A DNA stretch of 64,000 nucleotides from Pseudodesulfovibrio sp. zrk46 (GTDB lineage Bacteria; Desulfobacterota; Desulfovibrionia; Desulfovibrionales; Desulfovibrionaceae). Every line of letters begins with the position of its first letter. Position 1 is the first letter of the stretch. Both the position numbers and the translations under genes were made by a program. The notes under the pieces were generated by a model. That model was not told the origin of the DNA. It saw nothing but the letters and a program-made list of their open reading frames with translations, and did not search any database. The stretch covers positions 1,676,001 through 1,740,000 of the forward strand of contig NZ_CP051216.1 in NCBI RefSeq assembly GCF_012516435.1. The letters run 5' to 3'. Of this stretch, positions 58,090 to 64,000 are shown piece after piece.

Positions 58090-59367
58090 TCAGTCAGCTT
58101 TCACTTCCATCAACTCTTCCCACACGGTGGTGTACCGGGGCGATCGCATCTCTCGTCGCATTTTCCATGGCCCGTTGCCGAGGCCCGAGGCCGCGAATTT
58201 TACCGTATCGCGTCCCCAGCGGCGATTGCAGAGATCGACGGCTTCCATGATGGGCGCGTTGCGATCGTGGGCGTCGGGCGGCAAGTCGAGCAGACTGAGC
58301 CAACGACCGTTGACAGGCTCCAAACCGGATAACATCACGCCGCACTTCTTGTAGGAATAGCCTTCGCGATAAATGCGTTTCATGCCGGAAAGGGCGGCCT
58401 TGATGATGGTCGGCGAGTGGGCGGTGCTCACGGCAAGCGGCATGGAGGCGGTGTTGTTGTATTGCCGCTCCATGGTTCGGAATCGGTTGGTTTCCAAATA
58501 TACGAGTACGTGGGATGCCACGGAATTCTGCTTGCGCAGCTTCTCGGCGGCGCGGGTGGCATACTGGGCCGTGGCTTCGAGCATGTGGTCGCGCTGGGTG
58601 ACGGGCTGGCCGAAAGAGCGGGACGAGACAATGGTCTTCTTGGGCACCGGGCCTTGGGCGAAGTCGAAACAGGGTAAGCCGCGCAACTCCAAAAGCGTGT
58701 GGAGACCGGTGACGGTCATCTTCTTTTTGACCCACTCCCGCTTGAGATCGCGGAAGGCCAGAGCGTTGGTGATCCCTTCTTTGCGTAGGCGTTTGGCGTG
58801 GCGGCGTCCGATACCCCAGATATCATTGATCTCGGTCCACTTGAGCACCAGATCGGGAGCCGGGCTGTCGGTCAGATCAAAAACGCCCCGGCAGCGAGGT
58901 TGCTTCTTGGCGAAGCGGTTGGCCAGCTTGGCGAGCGTCTTGGTGGGGCCGATGCCGATGGATACGGGGATGCCGGTCCACGCCTCTACCGTGGCACGCA
59001 ACCGCCGGGCGAATTGCGTGGCCCCGCCCTGTATGCCGGACAGATCGGCGAAGGCCTCGTCGATGGAATAGATTTCCACCGCGGGCGCGAATCGGCCGAT
59101 CACCCGCATGACCCGCGCCGAAAGATCGCCGTAGAGGGCGTAGTTGGACGAAAAGACCTCCACACCCAGCCGCTCCAACTGACCTTTGCACTTGAAATAG
59201 GGGGTGCCCATACCGACGCCCAACGCCTTGGCCTCGGCTGACCGGGCAATGATGCAGCCGTCGTTGTTGGACAACACCACAATAGGCGTGTCTCGCAACT
59301 CCGGCCGAAAGGCCCGCTCGCACGAAGCATAGAAGTTGTTGCAGTCGATCAGAGCGTAAGATTTCAT
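58090..59367 (-). CDS. umuC: Y-family DNA polymerase V catalytic subunit UmuC
   Basis: The 425-residue protein has the UmuC/DinB catalytic motifs: ALIDCNNFYASCERAF at the start with the first metal Asp, YSIDEAFADL with the Asp-Glu pair, and the helix-hairpin-helix region WGIGRRHAKRL. It performs error-prone translesion synthesis with UmuD'. GAGGTCG precedes the ATG at 59367. It lies 68 bases after umuD. No plasmid or phage genes surround the pair. Confidence 0.95.
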   Translation of the reverse strand: MKSYALIDCNNFYASCERAFRPELRDTPIVVLSNNDGCIIARSAEAKALGVGMGTPYFKCKGQLERLGVEVFSSNYALYGDLSARVMRVIGRFAPAVEIYSIDEAFADLSGIQGGATQFARRLRATVEAWTGIPVSIGIGPTKTLAKLANRFAKKQPRCRGVFDLTDSPAPDLVLKWTEINDIWGIGRRHAKRLRKEGITNALAFRDLKREWVKKKMTVTGLHTLLELRGLPCFDFAQGPVPKKTIVSSRSFGQPVTQRDHMLEATAQYATRAAEKLRKQNSVASHVLVYLETNRFRTMERQYNNTASMPLAVSTAHSPTIIKAALSGMKRIYREGYSYKKCGVMLSGLEPVNGRWLSLLDLPPDAHDRNAPIMEAVDLCNRRWGRDTVKFAASGLGNGPWKMRREMRSPRYTTVWEELMEVKAD

Positions 59368-59435
59368 GAAAACGACCTCGGACAAAGACAAGGAATAGCC
59401 CCGCGCCAAAGGCGCATCCTTACCTGCCTTTCCCC

Positions 59436-59912
59436 TTACACCTTGTGCACCACATGCCGAACCACACCCCAGACCTCGAATTCGGTCTCGGGAGTGAGAT
59501 GAATGACACTGTACTCGGGATTCTCCGGTGACAACGCCAACCCGTCCTCGGTTCGTGTGAGCCTTTTTACGGTGAACTCGCCATCCACAAGCGCGATGAC
59601 GACGTTGCCGGGCCGCGGAGATTGGGACCGATCCACTACCAGAATGTCGTCGTGATGAATCCCGGCCCCGATCATGGAATCGCCGGACACGCGCACGAAA
59701 TAGGTCGCCTCGGGCCGGGGCGCGACATAGTCATTCAGGTCCAGCGGCTTCTCCAGGTACTCCTCGGCGGGCGAGGGAAAACCGGCAGCCACCGATCCCC
59801 AGGCAAGAGGAATGTGACGACGCGGCGCAGCAGGGCGACTTATGGCCCCAACCCAGCGCGCCTCACCCATGGGCGATTCATCTGTGACATCAAAAGTAGA
59901 GTCAATCTTCAT
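59436..59912 (-). CDS. umuD: UmuD-type S24 peptidase
   Basis: The 158-residue protein has the UmuD/LexA self-cleavage features: an Ala43-Gly44 bond in VAAGFPSPAEEY, nucleophile S79 in VSGDSMIGAGI and general base K116 in EFTVKRL. RecA-stimulated cleavage would give UmuD', the partner of UmuC. It lacks a DNA-binding domain, so it is not LexA. The start at 59912 fits the family; upstream codons lie in an A+T-rich region. No clear LexA operator was recognised. Confidence 0.93.
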   Translation of the reverse strand: MKIDSTFDVTDESPMGEARWVGAISRPAAPRRHIPLAWGSVAAGFPSPAEEYLEKPLDLNDYVAPRPEATYFVRVSGDSMIGAGIHHDDILVVDRSQSPRPGNVVIALVDGEFTVKRLTRTEDGLALSPENPEYSVIHLTPETEFEVWGVVRHVVHKV

Positions 59913-60116
59913 AAAACATTTTTCTAAAAAACGAGAACGATTGTCAATCAAAATAAAACAAAAGTATGTAAACCTTTCTTGTGCTGATACGGTTGTAGGG
60001 CGAGCAAAAGAACGCACCTCACTTGCAAACATAGATCATTTCATGCACGGTTTGATGATTCCAACTGCGCCAGGCGGGGGGACTATTGAAATGACCATAA
60101 TAATCAGGAGAGATAG
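59913..60116. other. Divergent promoter region between umuD and the EF-hand protein gene
   Basis: On the minus strand TTGACA (59947-59942) and TAGAAA (59926-59921) are 15 bases apart, a short spacing that makes this a weak promoter candidate for umuDC. The remainder is A+T-rich and contains no gene. Confidence 0.35.
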
Positions 60117-60683
60117 ATGAAACGTACATTGATTTTCGTACTGGCAGCACTGGCTGTTATGGCTGTGGCCTCCACGGCTCTGGCTGAAGAGGTTCCGGAA
60201 CTTCGCGGCACCTGGCAGGGTACGTCCTATATCCACTCCATCGATGGGCTGGTGACACAGGAGGCTGCCATGGTCATCAATGTGCAGGAGGGCCGTCAGT
60301 TCCGCGGCTACAAAATGTGGTTCAATGACAAGAAGATCCTGCAACGCGAAGTGGTGGCCGGCATCTTTGACAAGGATGGCCGTATCTACTTTGGTGAGGG
60401 CGACAGGGGCTATGCCTTTGGCTACCTGACCGGCAAGGAAAAGATGACCATCAACTATCTGGAGAGCGGCGCAACGGCCAAGACCATCATTCTGGAGCTG
60501 GAGCGTGTCCATTTCTCCGCCGGATTCGTTGAGATCGACAAGGACGGTGACAAGACCATCATCCAGTCCGAGATCACCACGTACTATCCGCTCAATGCCG
60601 AGCGCATCATCAAAGAGGCAGACCGTGACAATGACGGCAAGCTGACCATGAGCGAATGGGAAAAGTGGAAGAAAGGCCACTAG
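60117..60683 (+). CDS. Exported protein with C-terminal EF-hand
   Basis: The 188-residue protein has a signal peptide cleaved near ALA-EE (residue 23), a beta-rich middle that begins LRGTWQGTSYI as in lipocalin-like domains, and a C-terminal calcium-binding EF-hand loop DRDNDGKLTMSE with a second acidic DKDGD stretch near residue 142. It is probably periplasmic and calcium-responsive; its role is unknown. CAGGAGAG precedes the ATG and a terminator follows. Confidence 0.78.
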   Translation: MKRTLIFVLAALAVMAVASTALAEEVPELRGTWQGTSYIHSIDGLVTQEAAMVINVQEGRQFRGYKMWFNDKKILQREVVAGIFDKDGRIYFGEGDRGYAFGYLTGKEKMTINYLESGATAKTIILELERVHFSAGFVEIDKDGDKTIIQSEITTYYPLNAERIIKEADRDNDGKLTMSEWEKWKKGH

Positions 60684-60704
60684 GCGATACCATCACGGAA
60701 ATAG

Positions 60705-60737
60705 AAAACGGCAGGGACCTGTGTTCCTGCCGTTTTG
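60705..60737. terminator. Bidirectional terminator after the EF-hand protein gene
   Basis: AAAACGGCAGGgAC / GTtCCTGCCGTTTT with a four-base loop lies between convergent genes. Confidence 0.87.
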
Positions 60738-60748
60738 TCGTTTTAGCG

Positions 60749-61669
60749 CTAGTTGCGCGATTTTCGGAAGAGCAGAATCCCTGCGATCAAAGCTGCCAGT
60801 ATGCCCGTAACCATGATCAGCAGGCGACTGTCTTCTGAGGAGAGGGGGTGGTCGTCTTCGGTGATCCACTTGTGGCGGATGTCTTCAATCTCCGTTTTGG
60901 TGAGCGATTCAATACCTTTCTGCATGATGGAAAGCAGTATGGCGTCGTCCTTGCGGACACCTATGCGCAGGGCGTTGGAATACGGCGTGTGTCCGATGAC
61001 CCGCAGGTCAGACATTTGGTTCTCCTTGATCAGGTAGGACGCTTCTTCTAAGGAAGCGAGCAGGGCGTATGCCTTATCCTTATCAAGTGCGATGAGCGCT
61101 TCCATGGTCGATTGGGCCTTGTAGGTGGCGATGCCGGGATGGTCCTGATGCATCAATTCCTGTGATTTGTGGCCGTCTACCACGGCAATGACCTGGCTCG
61201 GGATATCAGATAGCCCGTTTTCCAACCATACATCTTCCTTGCCGATGAGCACTATCTGGGAGTGAAAGTAGGGACTGGTGAAGTCAAGAAACCGTGCGCG
61301 TTCCGGCGTGGTGTTGAGTATGGGGAGGATGTCGCAGGTGCCGGCCTTGGCAACGGCCAGCGTTTCCACCCAGCTTTTTGTCCGGATCACGGAAAAGGGA
61401 ACGCCCAGTCGTTTGGACAGCAGGGCGATGATGTCGGCGCCGATGCCTTTGTATTCTCCTTTCGCATCCAGAAATTCATATGGCGGCCATACCGGATCCG
61501 CCGCCAGGGTCAGCTCTCCCTTTTTGTCTAGATACGCCTGCTCCTCCGACGTCAATTCGATGGACGGTGCGACGGCCATGGCAATATCCACGAAAGTAAG
61601 GACCACAATCAATGCAACAGTGGTCAGGGATGCGAGCATGGTTTTATGGTCGAGGGTCGAAGTGCGCAT
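60749..61669 (-). CDS. Membrane-anchored family 3 solute-binding protein, copy 2
   Basis: The 306-residue protein has an N-terminal signal, a periplasmic family 3 solute-binding domain (LTLAADPVWPPYEFLDAKGEYKGIGADI, TPERARFLDFTSPYF) and a single C-terminal membrane helix followed by only RKSRN. This is the sensor part of an EvgS/BvgS-like kinase without any output domain. It starts 12 bases after its paralogue and probably signals through another protein, such as the SLC5-type kinase upstream; that is inference. Confidence 0.82.
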   Translation of the reverse strand: MRTSTLDHKTMLASLTTVALIVVLTFVDIAMAVAPSIELTSEEQAYLDKKGELTLAADPVWPPYEFLDAKGEYKGIGADIIALLSKRLGVPFSVIRTKSWVETLAVAKAGTCDILPILNTTPERARFLDFTSPYFHSQIVLIGKEDVWLENGLSDIPSQVIAVVDGHKSQELMHQDHPGIATYKAQSTMEALIALDKDKAYALLASLEEASYLIKENQMSDLRVIGHTPYSNALRIGVRKDDAILLSIMQKGIESLTKTEIEDIRHKWITEDDHPLSSEDSRLLIMVTGILAALIAGILLFRKSRN

Positions 61670-61681
61670 GATCTCTCTTGG

Positions 61682-62641
61682 TTACCGAAGTTTCTTGTAT
61701 GCCAGATAAACGCCTGTCAGGCACACCAGCAGGACCAGAACCAGCCTGATGACGAGGGGATTGTTGCTTTCGACCTGCAGGTCTTCGGCAACCCATTTGG
61801 AAGAGATGACTTCCTTTTCCGTATTGGTGATGGAGCGTATTGCCTTGCGCATGATGGTCGCCAGAATATGGTCATCCTTCCGGATACCCATGCGTGGCTC
61901 GTTGAAAAATTCGGTGTGGGCGATGACCCGAAGGTCTTTCAGCTGGTTTTTGCGGATGAGGTGGGCGGATTCGAGAGTGGTGGAGATGGTGGCGTAGGCA
62001 TTGCCTTCACTTACCATGAAGAGGGCCTGTTCCATGGTGTCTACGTGTTTGACCTTGATAGAGGGGAAGTCCCGGCGAATATCCTCATCCATCTTGTAGC
62101 CCCGGACCAGCGCCATGGTCTTGCCGCGCATGTCTGACATGCCGTTGCTGAGCCACTGGCCTCCTTTGCCGATGACTACGTAGCTGGAGGTGAAGTAGGG
62201 GGAGGTAAAAAGGAGATACTGTGATCGCTCGGGCGTCTTGTTCAAAATGGGGAGGACGTCGCATTTCCCGTCTCGTGCCAGCTTCAGACTTTCAGTCCAG
62301 TTCTTGGTGGGAATCCTGCGGAACGGGATGCCAATGCGTTGGCTGATGAGCTTGAGGTAATCCGCTCCCATACCGGAGTATCGCTCTTCGTTATCGACGA
62401 ATTCAAATGGCGCCCATGATGGGTCACAGGCAAAGGTCACTTCGTTCTTGTTGCCGAGGTAGAGTTTTTCTTCCGTGGTCAGTCCGAGTAACAGGCCTGT
62501 CTGGGAGAAAAGGTGGGTGACATCTTTCTTGCCGTTCTGTGCCATGGCCGGGGTCGAATATGCGGCAAACGCCATGAACCATGCTGTCAGTAACAGCAGG
62601 GGCCAGTGGTGGTTGCGGATGTATCCAGACGTTCCGATCAT
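61682..62641 (-). CDS. Membrane-anchored family 3 solute-binding protein, copy 1
   Basis: The 319-residue protein is a paralogue of the next gene: signal sequence, family 3 solute-binding domain (VTFACDPSWAPFEFVDNEERYSGMGADYL, KTPERSQYLLFTSPYF) and a C-terminal membrane helix ending in AYKKLR. It has no kinase, GGDEF or transport domain. It lies about 100 bases after the sensor kinase gene on the same strand. Substrate is unknown; the ligand site differs between the two copies. Confidence 0.82.
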   Translation of the reverse strand: MIGTSGYIRNHHWPLLLLTAWFMAFAAYSTPAMAQNGKKDVTHLFSQTGLLLGLTTEEKLYLGNKNEVTFACDPSWAPFEFVDNEERYSGMGADYLKLISQRIGIPFRRIPTKNWTESLKLARDGKCDVLPILNKTPERSQYLLFTSPYFTSSYVVIGKGGQWLSNGMSDMRGKTMALVRGYKMDEDIRRDFPSIKVKHVDTMEQALFMVSEGNAYATISTTLESAHLIRKNQLKDLRVIAHTEFFNEPRMGIRKDDHILATIMRKAIRSITNTEKEVISSKWVAEDLQVESNNPLVIRLVLVLLVCLTGVYLAYKKLR

Positions 62642-62740
62642 GTCTCTTCCCGGTCATTCTAACCGTTGAATAAAAATATGTTTATCCGTGTCGTTTTTCT
62701 CTCTTCCTGACGCCGTGTAATATGTGTTCCGGCTTTGGCC

Positions 62741-64000
62741 TTATTCTACATCCGACTCTTCTTCCAAGGTAAAGAAGAAGGCCGCTTCGCCTTCGGGCCC
62801 TTGCTCGGTCATGATCTTGCCGCCGTGTCGTCGTATGGCCCGGGCAACGATGGTCATGTCGAGACTTGTTTCAGAGAACTTGTCTTGATCCAGTCGGGAC
62901 AAGGTGCAGATGGGAGTCTGCTTGGACGTAGTGTCAAAGGGGGCACCATTGTCCCTCACCATGAACCACGTTGCGCCTTCCCTGACCTCGGTCTGGAAGG
63001 CTATGCTGGGCTGCGCCTGTTCCTGGCTGCATGTCCATGCGTTGCCCAGCAGGGTTCCCATGATCATCCGCGCCATCTCAACGTCGGCGTTGGCCTTGAG
63101 ATGGGGAGCGATGTACGCGTTAACGTGTGGCTCAGGCATGTGGGCGTGCAGCGCCTCGACGACGTCCAGTGCCATGGCGCTCAGGTCCACTTCGGTTCGT
63201 TCCAGAGGCCGTGTCGCCAGCGCTGTGAGGTCCAAAAGATCGTCGATGCGTCGTTCCAGCCCTTCGGCTGTCTGTCGGATTCTTTCGAGCTGTTCACGAC
63301 TTTCTTCGCTCAACTCTTCCCCGCGTTGCTCGTTGAAGTCCGTGATCATATCGTCAATATTATGCAGGGGCAGACGCAGGTGATGGGCGAGGCACAGGGA
63401 CAGGGTCTTCAACTCTTCGTGCAGGGTCTTCACTTCCTGAAAGCGTGACCACGCCCGTCGCTTCAATTCATCGGCCTGTTCCGACATCATGGCTTCCCGT
63501 TCCCGGTAATAGTCCACACGCTTCTTGAGTTCTCCCGGGGTGAGCTTCAGGTCCGCAAGGATGTTCGCATACATGTTGGACAGCTTCTCGCGCTCTTCCT
63601 CGGTGTAGACTTCAGTGCTCACGACAGCCATGTGTGCTTCGGCCGCACCGACGGCTCCGGCGAGACTCTTTTCCACTTCGCTGAGGAGTTCGGTCAACTC
63701 GGTCAGCGAGACCATTTGCCGTCTCTGTAAGCCGGTTCGATCAAGGCTGTTGGCGAACATCAGCTTGGCGTCGGATTCCGGCACGTAACGGGTCAGGGTG
63801 TCGATGATGCTGGAGGCCTTGGCCATCAAGTTGATGGTGGGCTTATCGTCCTGCTTGGAACTTTCGCTTTCCTTGTTCATGATGTGGACGAAGTCCTGTG
63901 CCAACGCCACTTCTGTGGAAGTTTGGCGGGTCATGAGCGAAAATCCCACATACAGGGAAATGTTGAGAAGCATGGACCAGAACACGCCCTGTGAGAGAGG
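62741..64000 (-). CDS. SLC5-type transporter-linked sensor histidine kinase (3' part only)
   Basis: The gene enters from beyond the window end; 419 codons are visible. The visible part starts LSQGVFWSMLLNISLYVGFSLMTRQ, the last helix of an Na+/solute-symporter-like domain, followed by a STAC-like linker, a coiled coil, a dimerisation helix with AHHLRLPLHNI and an ATPase domain with LLGNAW and VRDNGAPFD. The second glycine-rich box is degenerate (SETSLDMTIV), so kinase activity is uncertain. Such CbrA-like proteins sense a solute and signal to a response regulator. Confidence 0.8.
   Translation of the reverse strand, partial: PLSQGVFWSMLLNISLYVGFSLMTRQTSTEVALAQDFVHIMNKESESSKQDDKPTINLMAKASSIIDTLTRYVPESDAKLMFANSLDRTGLQRRQMVSLTELTELLSEVEKSLAGAVGAAEAHMAVVSTEVYTEEEREKLSNMYANILADLKLTPGELKKRVDYYREREAMMSEQADELKRRAWSRFQEVKTLHEELKTLSLCLAHHLRLPLHNIDDMITDFNEQRGEELSEESREQLERIRQTAEGLERRIDDLLDLTALATRPLERTEVDLSAMALDVVEALHAHMPEPHVNAYIAPHLKANADVEMARMIMGTLLGNAWTCSQEQAQPSIAFQTEVREGATWFMVRDNGAPFDTTSKQTPICTLSRLDQDKFSETSLDMTIVARAIRRHGGKIMTEQGPEGEAAFFFTLEEESDVE

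Noticed and set aside
59936..59955. Partial match to a Fur box in the umuD upstream region
   Set aside because: About three quarters of 16 positions agree in an A+T-rich region, and neither neighbour has an iron-related role; chance is likely.

Overview
The window looks like a chromosomal segment of a motile sulfate-reducing bacterium of the Desulfovibrionaceae, most like Pseudodesulfovibrio. This is inferred from the gene content and protein style: a bd-type quinol module fused to an octaheme cytochrome c, many large chemoreceptors, a bacteriohemerythrin, a menaquinone-type prenyltransferase and moderately G+C-rich coding DNA. No rRNA, tRNA, CRISPR array, insertion sequence or prophage was recognised. 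About 55 protein genes are described. Starts were moved to the codon with the best ribosome binding site where the longest open frame looked over-extended.

Layout. 0-3 kb: a Tat-exported HD-domain protein and a TPR glycosyltransferase. 3.3-9.4 kb: yggS, motA, two motB-like genes, then fliL-fliN-fliO-fliP-fliQ. 9.4-16.2 kb: a Lon-like protease and the bd-like/octaheme membrane complex. 16.4-29.3 kb: three chemoreceptors with coaX, eno and folD between them, then a Cache-type nucleotide cyclase with a hemerythrin. 29.4-38.9 kb: mostly minus-strand genes (thioesterase, TatD, glycosyltransferase, then a long run ending ubiA-mscS-GNAT-rhodanese-fosX-metX-metW). 39-44 kb: dksA-like, a PHP/glycosyltransferase fusion, and amt-glnK behind a good sigma-54 promoter. 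44-52.5 kb: minus-strand housekeeping genes (rfaE2, ykgJ, rlmH, phosphoesterase), an A+T-rich orphan, AMIN, a glycosyltransferase, Hpt, exported acetolactate decarboxylase, cheD and an MFS transporter. 52.7-57.9 kb: DUF523, a DUF45 metallopeptidase, an MBL hydrolase and two tandem pseudo-receiver/TPR proteins. 58-64 kb: umuDC, an exported EF-hand protein, two membrane-anchored solute-binding proteins and the 3' part of an SLC5-type sensor kinase that runs off the window.

Shared themes. Motility and signalling dominate: stator and export-gate genes, three receptors ending in a CheR-tether-like xFERF tail, CheD, an Hpt module, a cyclase and pseudo-receivers.

The most unusual content is non-coding. 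A ~580-base element is present twice in inverted orientation about 19 kb apart, with compensatory changes in a 12-bp hairpin. Separately there are three copies of a ~100-base palindrome with a constant inner stem and changing outer stems, and two copies of a further palindromic repeat. None matches a family I can name.
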